Origin: Sporomusa termitida | GTDB lineage: Bacteria; Bacillota; Negativicutes; Sporomusales; Sporomusaceae | Length of the DNA: 64,000 bases | Assembly: GCF_007641255.1 (NCBI RefSeq) | Contig: NZ_CP036259.1 | Coordinates: 4,032,501 to 4,096,500, forward strand | Direction of reading: 5' to 3' | In this document: piece after piece, positions 1 to 8,570 of the stretch | How positions within the stretch are numbered: position 1 is the first letter of the stretch | Layout of the letters: each line of letters begins with the position of its first letter | Program-made: the position numbers and the translations under genes | The notes under the pieces: model-generated | What the model saw: only the letters and a program-made list of their open reading frames with translations | Databases searched by the model: none | What the model was told of the DNA's origin: nothing

Positions 1-229
1 AAATCACCTGGGTGCAAAGGGCCCCGAAGCCGGTGGTGATACCATACATCACCCGGCCCTCACCGATCCATTTTTCCACCAACCCCCGGGCTTGGTTTAC
101 TCGCTGACAATACGCCTCAGAAAACTCCACCCTGGCACCAAAACGGGCAACCGCCACCAATTCTTTCATGGTCACCCGGCCGCCAAGAACCACTGTTGGC
201 GTATTACGGGCATCTTTTTTTTCCACCAT
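1..229 (-). CDS. Histidine/aromatic amino acid ammonia-lyase family protein, N-terminal part (runs off window)
   Basis: Only the first 76 residues are inside the window. The translation carries the hallmark YGITTGFGAL segment at about residues 63-72, which lines the active site in the HAL/PAL/TAL family (MIO-dependent lyases that eliminate an amine from an alpha-amino acid). The MIO-forming Ala-Ser-Gly lies beyond the edge, so activity cannot be judged. The start is the ATG at 229, with GGAGG 8 bases upstream. It follows the BCCT transporter gene by 63 bases on the same strand and so probably shares its sigma-54 promoter. Family membership is solid; the substrate is not. Histidine is the default guess, but an upstream betaine-type carrier makes a trimethylated histidine such as hercynine or ergothioneine worth considering. 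Confidence 0.85.
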   Translation of the reverse strand, partial: MVEKKDARNTPTVVLGGRVTMKELVAVARFGARVEFSEAYCQRVNQARGLVEKWIGEGRVMYGITTGFGALCTQVI

Positions 230-292
230 GTCTACTGCCTCCAGTGAAGGGGAAAAAACTGCCGTCTTTCCCCCTCCCATAATGTGCTGATC

Positions 293-1834
293 CTACTCTT
301 CTACTTTATCGATGAAAAATACTTTAATAGCCGAAATCACTTGCAAAACAAAGATAAACAGTACCATAAACCCGCCGGCTGCCGCCAGGAATTTAACGCC
401 GTCAACCCCCTGGGCGCCGCCGGCATAGGCAACCATAAAGAAAGAAATGGCTCCTATCGAAATACCCCACAGGCATTTTTGCCACAACGGCGGTTCTTCA
501 TCATGCTTGGAGTTTTTCGTGCATATCGACGCAATAGTGGTTGTCATTGCATCAGCGGCAGTGGAAAACGAAATGATAAGTGTAATCATAACTACCGGTA
601 TAAGAATAAAACCTAACGGCAAATTGGCCAGGAAAGCCCACAAGCCGGCCACCGCCCCGCTGGCTTTAATTGTGGCGATCAGGTCCACTACGCCTTTCAT
701 CTGCCATTCAATGGCTGTCGAACCCCAGATCCCGAACCAGACCAGACCAAAAACAGACGGCAGTATCCAGTTGATAATCATAAACTCACGAATGGTTCGT
801 CCATAGGCAATCATAGCCAGGAAGATGCCTATCAGCGGCGCGTAGGCAATCCATATGGCCCAGTCATATAAGGTCCACCACATAACCAGCGCTTCGCCGC
901 CGATATCACCCGGATCAAGGCCCCATAGCCAAAAGTTCTGCAGCCAATAAGCCAGGCTGGCTACCGAGTTTCGGCAGATATACAGCGTAGGTCCGACAAC
1001 CACCAGAAATAGCAGGATACAATAAAATATTTTGGAGTTGAAAATAGCCAGCCACCTGATCCCTTTATCCACCCCCAATGCGGAAGCAATGGTAAACGTA
1101 GCTGTCGTAACTACCGCCAGGGCCAGCCAGATCACGGTTCCCTGTTTAATGCCGTAAGAGAGCTCTAAGCCGGATGCTACCAACGCAATCCCTGCTCCCA
1201 GGGAAGAAGCCAGACCCAAAGCAATAGCCAGCAAGGACAGTGTGTCAATCACATTTGGCCAGATTCCCTTAGTTATTTTTTCCCCGAACAAAGGGATCAA
1301 GGTTGAAGTCACCGATAACGCTTTCTTCTTGTTGAAGTACATATAGGCCACAAGCAAGCCGCAAAGAGAATACATTGCATAGGGTATAAACGACCAGTTA
1401 TAAAAACAACGGGCAATCGCATAAATTGCGGCCAGCGGTGTTCCCGGCGCCACACCGGTCTGGGCCATTTCGCCGTATATATTGCCAAAATAAATGATTG
1501 GCTCATTGGCGCCATAAGTAATTACCCCCGTGGCAATCCCTCCCTGCAGCGCCATGGCAAACCAGGCCATAAACGGATACTTAGGCTTGGCATCTTTCCC
1601 GCCTAAACGGATACTGCCAAATTTGGAGAAGGTAACAATGGCCACAACAACTAAGGCTATAATGGCAATAACCTGATATAGCCAGCCAAATGTTCTTAAT
1701 GACCAGAGAAATGAGTTCATGGCCACATCTGTCAGCAGCTTATTATCGACAATGCCGACTAAGGCAGCTCCCCCCACAACCAGAAAGGATGGCCAAAAAA
1801 CACCTTTACGTATTTTCTTTGTTTCTACCGACAC
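293..1834 (-). CDS. BCCT-family betaine/carnitine/choline-type transporter
   Basis: A 513-residue polytopic membrane protein of the BCCT family. The aromatic-rich family signature is visible in MWWTLYDWAIWIAYAPLIG followed by GRTIREF (around residues 315-345), the segment that forms the quaternary-ammonium site in BetP and CaiT. The N-terminal part has FWPSFLVVGG and AMALQGGIATGVITYGANEP, also family-like. The start is GTG, preceded by GGGGAGGAAACTCAG. Members import or exchange trimethylammonium compounds (glycine betaine, carnitine, choline and relatives). The short C-terminal tail and length near 510 fit non-osmoregulatory members. It is transcribed from the sigma-54 promoter at 1943-1958 and lies directly before an ammonia-lyase gene, pointing to a catabolic rather than osmotic role. 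The substrate is not deducible. Confidence 0.92.
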   Translation of the reverse strand: MSVETKKIRKGVFWPSFLVVGGAALVGIVDNKLLTDVAMNSFLWSLRTFGWLYQVIAIIALVVVAIVTFSKFGSIRLGGKDAKPKYPFMAWFAMALQGGIATGVITYGANEPIIYFGNIYGEMAQTGVAPGTPLAAIYAIARCFYNWSFIPYAMYSLCGLLVAYMYFNKKKALSVTSTLIPLFGEKITKGIWPNVIDTLSLLAIALGLASSLGAGIALVASGLELSYGIKQGTVIWLALAVVTTATFTIASALGVDKGIRWLAIFNSKIFYCILLFLVVVGPTLYICRNSVASLAYWLQNFWLWGLDPGDIGGEALVMWWTLYDWAIWIAYAPLIGIFLAMIAYGRTIREFMIINWILPSVFGLVWFGIWGSTAIEWQMKGVVDLIATIKASGAVAGLWAFLANLPLGFILIPVVMITLIISFSTAADAMTTTIASICTKNSKHDEEPPLWQKCLWGISIGAISFFMVAYAGGAQGVDGVKFLAAAGGFMVLFIFVLQVISAIKVFFIDKVEE

Positions 1835-1942
1835 CTGAGTTTCCTCCCCTGCTTTTTGTTACGTCACCTGCTTAAACCGAAAAATCCCAGCTGCATTCAC
1901 CTCCGCTTTATTTTCCATAAGAATATTCCATAAGATTACTAT

Positions 1943-1958
1943 CGCAAAAATTATGCCA
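1943..1958 (-). promoter_or_regulatory. Sigma-54 (-24/-12) promoter of the BCCT/ammonia-lyase operon
   Basis: Read on the minus strand the sequence is TGGCATAATTTTTGCG, matching TGGCAYRNNNNTTGC. The invariant GG (1957-1956) and GC (1945-1944) are separated by exactly 10 bases. It lies about 110 bases upstream of the BCCT start codon, and the gene upstream encodes a sigma-54 activator. Confidence 0.85.
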
Positions 1959-2050
1959 ACTCTCAACCACGTCTCCCCTCGGCAGGACAATCCGGCCTAA
2001 TATGCAGAATAAAAATGCTTTTCCTGCTACTTATGCTCTTAAATAAAACA

Positions 2051-2084
2051 ATCGTTTGCAATTTTATAAAAAATTGCAAACGAT
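2051..2084. promoter_or_regulatory. Perfect 15-bp inverted repeat, probable activator binding site (or terminator)
   Basis: ATCGTTTGCAATTTT at 2051-2065 is repeated inverted at 2070-2084 around a 4-base centre. It sits about 95-110 bases upstream of the sigma-54 promoter, the usual place for an enhancer site. On the minus strand it is followed by a T-rich stretch, so it could also terminate the upstream regulator gene. Confidence 0.55.
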
Positions 2085-2263
2085 TTAGGGTGAGTTGCTA
2101 TATAATCTTGCCTAAAAAATTCGATTTTTAGTATTTGTATATTTAAATTGATATATATGCAAATTTTTTTTGCATCAATTGGGCAAAATTTAGACTAAAA
2201 CTGCGGCAGCAGCAGACAAAATGACTGCCAAATAATCCGGCACCACTGATGAAAATTTTTGCG

Positions 2264-3922
2264 CTAGCCGCCGATACTTAGTTTCTTCATCCGGTACTGC
2301 AAGCTTTGCCTGCTTATCCCCAGCTGCTTGGCGCTGTTGGTAATATTCCCCGCTTTGGCTGTCAGCGTCCTGCAGATTAAGTCGTACTCGTACCGTTCCA
2401 TACATTCAGCAAAAGTCCCGGCGGCTTCAGGCCTGGCCGGCTTCCCACCCCCTCCCGGCGCCGTTAGGGAGCTGCTCCCTTCTAATAGTAAATAACCAGG
2501 GAGACATTCCATTGTCAGGATGCCGGCGTCATCGGCCGTACGGTTAACGGCATATTCAAGGACATGGTGAAGTTCCCTTACATTTCCCGGCCACTCGTAT
2601 TGTTGAAGCACGGCCAGCACTTCGGCCGCAATAGCCAGTGGTTCCCGCTGATACTGCCGGCACAACCCCTGCAGGAAAGTTCGGGCCAGCAAACTAATGT
2701 CCTGGCCCCGGTCTTTTAAGGCAGGCAGATCAATTCTGATGGTTGATAGCCGGTAATAAAAATCCATGCGGATTTTTTGCTGCTGCATCAGGCTGTTGAG
2801 ATCCTCATTCGCGGCCGAGATGATCCGCACGTCACATTGGATATATTTACTGCCACCCACCCTTTGCAGCCGCTTTTCCTGCAATACCCGCAAGAGCTTA
2901 GCCTGTATCTCCGGACTGATGGAATTGACTTCGTCAAGAAAAATTGTCCCGCCATTCGCCATTTCAAACAGGCCGGCCTTGCTAAGGCTGCCTGTAAAAG
3001 CTCCTTTTTCAGTACCGAAGAACATGCTCTCAAACAGATTGCCCGGCACGGCGCTGCAATTAACATCTATAAAGGGCTTATACCTTCTGGCGCTAAACGA
3101 GTGTAGGCTCTGCGCCACAAGTTCTTTGCCGGTTCCGGTAGCCCCCACCAGCAGGATGGACGAATCAGTCAGCGATACCTTTTTGGCAAAATGAATCATA
3201 TCTTTCATATTTTCGGCCTCATGCACAATATCATCAAAGGTATACAGGGCCGGCTGCTGCCCAGGGTCGGTACTGCCGATGTATGCTTCCAGATTAAAAG
3301 TCCTGGTTTTAAGCTGCCTTAGTACAGATATATCACTTTCAAAAACAACGGCGCCATATAGAGTGTTGTCAATAATTAAAGGATAGCCGGAATTAATGGT
3401 AGTCAGGATTGTCCCGTTTTTCATCTTAAAACGGTCGCACCGGTTGGCAACCGGTTTTTTTGTGCGCAAAATTGTCAGAACCGTGCTGTATTCTTCATTC
3501 ACATCGTAAATATCAAGCAAGTGCTTGCCCAGATAATCACAGCTATTATATCCCTCCAGGGCCTCACTGGCGGGATTGGCAAACAGGAAATTCCCGTTGC
3601 GGTCGTAGATTTGCACGCCCTCGGCCAGATGCCCGTAAATCTGCTTGTAAAAATCAAGCAATACGCCGCTATTGCTTAAATATAACACGCTTCCATCCGG
3701 TTCGGCGACACACTGATAGCGAAAAAACTTGTTATTAAGCTCCACAATCCCCTGCTCTTTTAGCTCAGCCCCCAACACATGGTTGATTGGCTGATCGATT
3801 AGGCCGGCACAGATACCGTCTGCCAGCAGCGCCGGAGTATTCCCCACCGGCTGCACTGCCTTTATTCGAAAATCAGCATTAAGTGTAATGATCAAATCAA
3901 GCACCGCTGTGCAGACCCCCAT
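2264..3922 (-). CDS. Sigma-54-dependent transcriptional activator (PAS - AAA+ - Fis)
   Basis: 552 residues. The N-terminal half contains a PAS-like sensor (QIYDRNGNFLFANPASEALEGY, around residues 100-125). The AAA+ core has a Walker A (GATGTGKE, about 258), the sigma-54 contact loop GAFTGS (about 310), a Walker B (GGTIFLDEV) and an arginine-finger region. The C-terminus is a Fis-type helix-turn-helix (NITNSAKQLGISRQSLQYRM). This is the standard build of PAS-containing enhancer-binding proteins such as RocR relatives. There is no receiver domain, so it should respond to a small molecule. The downstream BCCT/lyase unit has a strong sigma-54 promoter and an inverted repeat, so it is the obvious target. 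The ATG start has only about 2-3 bases between GGAG and the codon, so the exact start is uncertain. Confidence 0.93.
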   Translation of the reverse strand: MGVCTAVLDLIITLNADFRIKAVQPVGNTPALLADGICAGLIDQPINHVLGAELKEQGIVELNNKFFRYQCVAEPDGSVLYLSNSGVLLDFYKQIYGHLAEGVQIYDRNGNFLFANPASEALEGYNSCDYLGKHLLDIYDVNEEYSTVLTILRTKKPVANRCDRFKMKNGTILTTINSGYPLIIDNTLYGAVVFESDISVLRQLKTRTFNLEAYIGSTDPGQQPALYTFDDIVHEAENMKDMIHFAKKVSLTDSSILLVGATGTGKELVAQSLHSFSARRYKPFIDVNCSAVPGNLFESMFFGTEKGAFTGSLSKAGLFEMANGGTIFLDEVNSISPEIQAKLLRVLQEKRLQRVGGSKYIQCDVRIISAANEDLNSLMQQQKIRMDFYYRLSTIRIDLPALKDRGQDISLLARTFLQGLCRQYQREPLAIAAEVLAVLQQYEWPGNVRELHHVLEYAVNRTADDAGILTMECLPGYLLLEGSSSLTAPGGGGKPARPEAAGTFAECMERYEYDLICRTLTAKAGNITNSAKQLGISRQSLQYRMKKLSIGG

Positions 3923-3969
3923 TTCTCCTGTTTCTCAGCCGGACAACAGCCCCGGTATTAGTATATTTT

Positions 3970-4524
3970 TTATAATGAGTAGTGAATAACCATACTTAAC
4001 CGTACGAGCCCGGTACCGGGGTTATGATAGGTATGGCGCTTATCAGCCCGGAAGGTTACCGAGTCGCCTTTCGGAACAATATATTCTTTATCGTTCGTCA
4101 GTAAAGTCAATTCGCCCTCGGCAACAGTAATAAACTCCTGGGTCTTGTCGCCATGGGTATCTGTGCTCAATCGCCCGCCCGGCTCTATTTCCACGATATA
4201 CATTTCAAACCGGCGGTCATCCGCATAGGGGAAAACAGGGTACACCTTACAGCGGCCGTGATCCTCAACAAGCGGATCAATCTCAGCCTTATGCACAACC
4301 ATTGCCTCGTCCTGGGGAGAATTAATGATTGAAGTAAAAGAGACTTTCAGCCCTGTGGCAATTTTCCAGATGGTGTTGATTGTGGGACTGGACTCCCCCC
4401 GTTCGATCTGCCCCAGCATTGATTTGCTGACCCCTGTAATGTCCGCAGCCTTCTCAAGGCTTAATTTCTTCTCCGCTCGAATCTGTTTCAGATTATTGGC
4501 GATGATCAAATTTAAGTCCTGCAA
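3970..4524 (-). CDS. XRE-type HTH regulator with C-terminal cupin sensor
   Basis: 184 residues. Residues 1-60 form a classic HTH_3 domain (LKQIRAEKKLSLEKAADITG, then SKSMLGQIERGESSPTINTIWKIA). Residues 105-180 form a cupin_2 beta-barrel with HGDKTQEFITVAEGELTLL and a C-terminal HTYHNPG. HTH-cupin proteins usually sense a small metabolite and control an adjacent catabolic or transport gene. The start is TTG at 4524, with AGAGGGGG six bases upstream. The gene is divergent from azlCD; the 162-base gap holds two direct repeats that are good operator candidates. Confidence 0.9.
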   Translation of the reverse strand: MQDLNLIIANNLKQIRAEKKLSLEKAADITGVSKSMLGQIERGESSPTINTIWKIATGLKVSFTSIINSPQDEAMVVHKAEIDPLVEDHGRCKVYPVFPYADDRRFEMYIVEIEPGGRLSTDTHGDKTQEFITVAEGELTLLTNDKEYIVPKGDSVTFRADKRHTYHNPGTGLVRLSMVIHYSL

Positions 4525-4576
4525 AATTTACCCCCTCTGCCTTGTAATCTGCCGATTCTATGTTATACTATCTATA

Positions 4577-4607
4577 ATACGTTATATGGATCATATTATA
4601 CGTTATA
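4577..4607. promoter_or_regulatory. Two direct repeats ATACGTTATA, candidate XRE-cupin operator
   Basis: ATACGTTATA occurs at 4577-4586 and again at 4598-4607, 21 bases apart, i.e. two helical turns on the same DNA face. A partial GTTATA copy lies at 4562-4567. They lie between the divergent XRE-cupin and azlC genes. Confidence 0.5.
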
Positions 4608-4686
4608 ACGCACAAGGTGATCTTGTTTATTTTTAATTATAGCATATTGCGGAATGTTTTTACTATTGCTCTGACGGAGGGGAAAA

Positions 4687-5391
4687 ATGAAAAGCAAGGT
4701 CCACAGCTTCCAGGAGGGGTTGATCGCCGGCCTCCCCCTTGTTATTGGTTATTTCCCGGTAGCCATGGCCTTTGGCCTGCTGGCCAAAACAGTCAATATT
4801 TCCCTGTTGGACAGCTGCCTGTTTTCCCTGCTGGTCTTTGCCGGGGCCAGCCAGTTTATGGCGTTAGACCTTATTAAAGCCGGGATTGCTATGGGCGATA
4901 TTGTGCTCGCGACCTTGCTGCTTAATCTGAGGCATGCCATGATGAGCGCCTCGCTCGCCGTACGCCTTACAGACGTAAAAAAGCGCTGGCTGCCATTGCT
5001 GGCTTTTGGTATTACTGATGAAAGTTTTGCGGTGGCCGCTGTACAGCCGGGCAAACTGAGTGTGCCTTTTTTGCTGGCTTTACAGGGATTTAGCTATATG
5101 TCCTGGGTTGCCGGCACTGTCGCCGGCTATCTGCTGGGCAGTGCCCTGCCGGTATCAGTGAAGACCGCGCTGGGAGTGGGCCTTTATGCCATGTTTACGG
5201 CAATCCTGGTGCCTGAGATCAGGAAGTCGGCCAATATTCTGTGGTTAGCGCTACTGGCAGGAATGATCTATGCAGCCAACCACTTCTTTACCCTGCTTCC
5301 GTCCGGCTGGGGCCTGATTGCAGCGATTATCCTGGCTTCACTGGCCGGCCTCTTGTTATTACCCGGCAAAGCCAGGGAGGAACAGCCATGA
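4687..5391 (+). CDS. azlC: AzlC family branched-chain amino acid exporter subunit
   Basis: A 234-residue membrane protein with the AzlC opening (FQEGLIAGLPLVIGYFPVAMAFGLLA) and the segment FAGASQFMALDLI, both typical of AzlC/YgaZ. About seven hydrophobic segments are visible. With AzlD it forms an efflux permease for branched-chain amino acids in characterised members. GACGGAGGGG precedes the ATG. It overlaps azlD by four bases (ATGA), indicating translational coupling. The divergent XRE-cupin gene is the likely regulator. Confidence 0.93.
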   Translation: MKSKVHSFQEGLIAGLPLVIGYFPVAMAFGLLAKTVNISLLDSCLFSLLVFAGASQFMALDLIKAGIAMGDIVLATLLLNLRHAMMSASLAVRLTDVKKRWLPLLAFGITDESFAVAAVQPGKLSVPFLLALQGFSYMSWVAGTVAGYLLGSALPVSVKTALGVGLYAMFTAILVPEIRKSANILWLALLAGMIYAANHFFTLLPSGWGLIAAIILASLAGLLLLPGKAREEQP

Positions 5392-5693
5392 CGAGCCATT
5401 TACCGTTAATCCTGGCCATGCTGCTTGTTACCTTCGGGCCCAGGCTCCTCCCCTGGCTGCTATTAGCAAAGCGGCCGTTGCCGCCTTTATTGCGGCGGTT
5501 TCTTCTCTATATCCCCTACACGGCGCTGGGCGCGTTAATTGTCAAGGGAGTCCTGGAAGCACCGGCGGCAATGACGGCAGCAACCCTGGCGGGCATAGCC
5601 GCAGCGGCCGCCTGTTCCTGGTACCGGGGCGGCCTGGTATCCTCTGTCTCAGCCGCAATCATTGCCGTATTCCTGCTCCTGTCGTATCAATAG
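5388..5693 (+). CDS. azlD: AzlD family branched-chain amino acid exporter small subunit
   Basis: A 101-residue, strongly hydrophobic protein with the AzlD pattern TFGPRLLPWLLLAKRPLPP followed by RRFLLYIPYTALGAL. Members are about 100 residues with four membrane segments and partner AzlC. The start is the ATG overlapping the azlC stop codon; a longer in-frame extension upstream lies wholly inside azlC and is rejected. Confidence 0.92.
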   Translation: MTSHLPLILAMLLVTFGPRLLPWLLLAKRPLPPLLRRFLLYIPYTALGALIVKGVLEAPAAMTAATLAGIAAAAACSWYRGGLVSSVSAAIIAVFLLLSYQ

Positions 5694-5714
5694 AGCTCAG
5701 TCTTTTTCATTTAG

Positions 5715-6998
5715 CTACCCTGCTGATATTTTAAGGATGTTTCCTGACTCATCGAACTGCATGGGTTTCTCTTCTGTCAATAATTCTAAATTAGATCTGA
5801 CTAATACTTCTGGAAGCAGGCTTGCAGAGACCTCAATAACCTCAACCTCATTCGTATTGCGAATATGGACAACTCTGGCGTTTTCCGGCTTAGTAATGCC
5901 AATGCAGGTTAACGCGGCTCCGATACTTTCCTTTTCGGTAGCAAAATATATAGGTAATCTCCCTTTTTCGGGAGACTGGGCTGTAATACAATTAAAGTAA
6001 GTAGACCATAAATCCAGTTTATCCACCAGTTTTTTGGTTGTAAAGTCTGCCAGACCGATACCGGTAGCCATGCCATGACTTTCCACGGTGGTATCCAGTA
6101 CAACAATTCGCTTTATGACCGGTTTCTCCGGTTCTTTCTGACCAAAAACCTGAATGCGGCCGATAACGTTGGCATCCATGCCGGAACCGCTGATGTTTTT
6201 ACCCATTTCCTCAACAATAAGCACATCGATTGCTTCGAAAGGTATCTTGCCCAGGCTCGCCTTTGCCAGCTTTAGCAATTTTTTTTCCGCCTCCATAATT
6301 TCATCAGGCAGCATAGCTTTGATATGCGCTGTTTCGTGATAATAGTTTTCTACCGTAGCGATGGCAAAGGCTACCGGCAACTGCTTTATGATATAGGCAC
6401 CCACCTCGGTAATCGTTTGTTCATAACCATAATCCAGCGAATACTGGTGTACGGCCAAAGCCCCCTGCGGGTTTCCGATCCCGATTGCGCAAATTTTATG
6501 GATGCCGCTTTCGATCTCGCCCTCAAATTCGGTATGTTCCTTGACCCGGTTAAAAAGAATGAGTTTATCTAGTTGCCCTGATAGTGTTATATCATTAACA
6601 TACACAGGTATTCCCTGCTTAGTCGTTCCTATTTGACTGGCTTTATCACAGGCAAGGACCGGAGCATTAAGCGCTTCCGCCCTGATCCCCAGCGAATTTA
6701 GCATTTCAACCTGCCCGGCAGCAGTACCGCCGCCATGTGAGCCCATTGCCGGTAAAATAAAAGGTTCGCCGCCAACTTGCTTCACTGCTTCAATTATCAC
6801 TTCCACGATAATTTTCAGATTGGCTACCCCCCGGCTGCCAACAGTTATGCCAACCTTTTCTCCAGGCTTTATCCGGCCAGCCACGTTGATTGATTCTAAT
6901 TCTTCCCTGACTGCACCTTTAATATCGTTAATGGCTGTTTGCGCTATAATTTGTTTTACCCTCGCCATTTTAGGAAACTTAACAGTTTCTGCGTACAT
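5715..6998 (-). CDS. LarA-like (DUF2088) protein, second racemase-family member of the hydroxyacid cluster
   Basis: 427 residues. The N-terminal half (KPGEKVGITVGSRGVANL, then PAMGSHGGGTAAGQ around residues 80-93) matches the DUF2088 fold of the nickel-pincer racemase LarA. The next section, LILFNRVKEHTEFEGEIESG followed by HKICAIGIGNPQGA, aligns with the LarA PHxxAGFxGGRK region but lacks its GGRK signature. It is therefore a distant family member, perhaps handling a different substrate or no longer a racemase. AGGAGG lies just before the ATG. It is the last gene of the minus-strand 2-hydroxyacid cluster, separated from the MFS gene by a 144-base gap with a REP-like hairpin, so it may have its own transcript. 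Confidence 0.75.
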   Translation of the reverse strand: MYAETVKFPKMARVKQIIAQTAINDIKGAVREELESINVAGRIKPGEKVGITVGSRGVANLKIIVEVIIEAVKQVGGEPFILPAMGSHGGGTAAGQVEMLNSLGIRAEALNAPVLACDKASQIGTTKQGIPVYVNDITLSGQLDKLILFNRVKEHTEFEGEIESGIHKICAIGIGNPQGALAVHQYSLDYGYEQTITEVGAYIIKQLPVAFAIATVENYYHETAHIKAMLPDEIMEAEKKLLKLAKASLGKIPFEAIDVLIVEEMGKNISGSGMDANVIGRIQVFGQKEPEKPVIKRIVVLDTTVESHGMATGIGLADFTTKKLVDKLDLWSTYFNCITAQSPEKGRLPIYFATEKESIGAALTCIGITKPENARVVHIRNTNEVEVIEVSASLLPEVLVRSNLELLTEEKPMQFDESGNILKISAG

Positions 6999-7028
6999 AA
7001 ATTTCCTCCTAGCAAATTACTTATTTAC

Positions 7029-7094
7029 AGGTGTCCCCTTTTATAGTACCACCATGGAACTGGAGGAGAGTCAAGGAACCGTCCCTTGACTCTC
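7029..7094. repeat. REP-like palindromic element
   Basis: The stretch contains CAGGTGTCCCC and then a hairpin with arms GAGAGTCAAGG and CCTTGACTCTC around an ACCGTC-type loop. Similar GGGACGGTT...CTTGACTC hairpins are scattered in many Firmicute genomes as REP-like repeats. Genome-wide copies cannot be checked from one window. It could also act as a terminator for the MFS gene. Confidence 0.45.
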
Positions 7095-7142
7095 GCAGAC
7101 CAGAACCTTTCATTTTTTTGATTATCTTGAATATTTAGTATA

Positions 7143-8432
7143 TTACAGGCAGGTAGAAGGAGCCCCGTTAGGTTTTGCTTCACCACGCTTAAGCGGGATA
7201 TCCGGCTTAACAAACAGCCAAGCGATAATTCCAATTACTGCCGATACCGCGGTTACGATTATAGCCGCCTGCCAGCCATAATTAGTGGCTATCCAGGCTG
7301 TGAGCAGCGGGGCTATTACCCCACCAATATTCCCCCAGAAATTCATCCAGCCGGAGACAGAGCCCGAGAATTTCCCGCCAAGATCAATACAGGCTGACCA
7401 ACTGGCCGGGAATGCCAGGCCCAGCGATCCTAATGACAAAGTGAGCAAAAAAACATTCAGCGTCGGATTCGTGGCAATGGCCCCCAAATAAAGGAATAAT
7501 GAACAAAGCACTAATCCGGTTATCCCCAGGTAAGATCTTGCCTTAGCTTTGGAAGCGCCTGCTGCCACCAGCCGGTCGCTGAATGCACCTACCGAGAGGG
7601 TCACAATACACAATGCCGCCCACGGAAACGAGGCAGCAATACCCATTTTGGCCAGCGAAAAATTCTGAGCCTCCATAAGATATAAGGGCAGCCAGGCAAG
7701 ATATACATACATGATATAATCCACGATGAAATATTGAATCCCAATAGCCCAAAATTGCGTTGAAGTTATAAAGCTTTTCCACGGCGCAAGCTCTTTCTTA
7801 TCCTCCTCTGCTGCATTGCGGCCTTCATCAATGTACTTTAATTCCTCGGCCGACACATAAGGACTTTCTTTCGGGGAATTTTTGGCAAAGATCATCCAGG
7901 CGACGGCGATAAGAAGACCGGCCACACCAAAGATGACAAATACGGAACGCCAGCCAAAGGCCAGCATCAAAGCTACGGTTGCTGCCGGTCCAAATACAGG
8001 ACCAACGAAAGCACCGCTAAGCATAATGGATGATGCTTTCCCTTTTTCAGCCGGATTAAACCACCGGGCGATAAACGTACTGAGCGCCGGATAAACAGGA
8101 CCTTCACCTAAGCCAAACGCCCCCCTGACAATTACCCACTGGGAAAATGTGCTGGCTGCGGCAGTAAGAGCTGTAAACACAGACCACCAGGTAACGGCGG
8201 CCACAACAACGATCCGGTGACGAAAATACTCCGCCAGTATGCCTCCGGGCACTTGCATAGCAGCATAGCCCATAAAAAAGACTGTTTGAAAAAAACCAAT
8301 ATCCATCTTGGTAAAATTAAATTCCCGCATAATTTCTGGTGTGGCCACCGATAGATTGACCCGGTCCATATAAGACATAAAGGTTATAAGGAACATTAAT
8401 ACCGCTAATACCCATCTGAAATTTTTTTTCAC
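7143..8432 (-). CDS. MFS transporter, anion:cation symporter (ACS) type, hydroxyacid cluster
   Basis: About 429 residues with twelve predicted membrane segments. The N-terminus (FLITFMSYMDRVNLSVATPEI) and RGAFGLGEGPVYPALSTFIARWF match the ACS family of organic-acid carriers (hexuronate, glucarate and phthalate permeases). I chose the GTG at 8432 because AAAGGGGG lies seven bases upstream; an in-frame ATG 36 bases earlier lacks this. It lies between the P-loop ATPase gene and the LarA-like gene. A second ACS carrier sits upstream of larA, so the cluster may import two related acids or one acid by two systems. Confidence 0.88.
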   Translation of the reverse strand: MKKNFRWVLAVLMFLITFMSYMDRVNLSVATPEIMREFNFTKMDIGFFQTVFFMGYAAMQVPGGILAEYFRHRIVVVAAVTWWSVFTALTAAASTFSQWVIVRGAFGLGEGPVYPALSTFIARWFNPAEKGKASSIMLSGAFVGPVFGPAATVALMLAFGWRSVFVIFGVAGLLIAVAWMIFAKNSPKESPYVSAEELKYIDEGRNAAEEDKKELAPWKSFITSTQFWAIGIQYFIVDYIMYVYLAWLPLYLMEAQNFSLAKMGIAASFPWAALCIVTLSVGAFSDRLVAAGASKAKARSYLGITGLVLCSLFLYLGAIATNPTLNVFLLTLSLGSLGLAFPASWSACIDLGGKFSGSVSGWMNFWGNIGGVIAPLLTAWIATNYGWQAAIIVTAVSAVIGIIAWLFVKPDIPLKRGEAKPNGAPSTCL

Positions 8433-8570
8433 TTTTTGGCCCCCTTTTTCCATTTCACACGAATGCAATGACTAATCCCCGTCTTAGCTAAATTACCGTG
8501 TTCTGTGAAGGGACACTCCATAATAAACGAAGGTATCGTTACTACCTGCGGCGTTCTTTCACTGACTTAT

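Larger units (their letters stand above)
1835..2263. other. Intergenic regulatory region between activator gene and BCCT operon
   Basis: This 429-base, very AT-rich stretch has no credible gene. It holds a sigma-54 promoter (1943-1958, minus strand), a 15+15 base inverted repeat (2051-2084) and a smaller inverted repeat ATGCAAA/TTTGCAT near 2157-2174. The layout is that of a sigma-54-dependent promoter with upstream activator sites. Confidence 0.7.
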
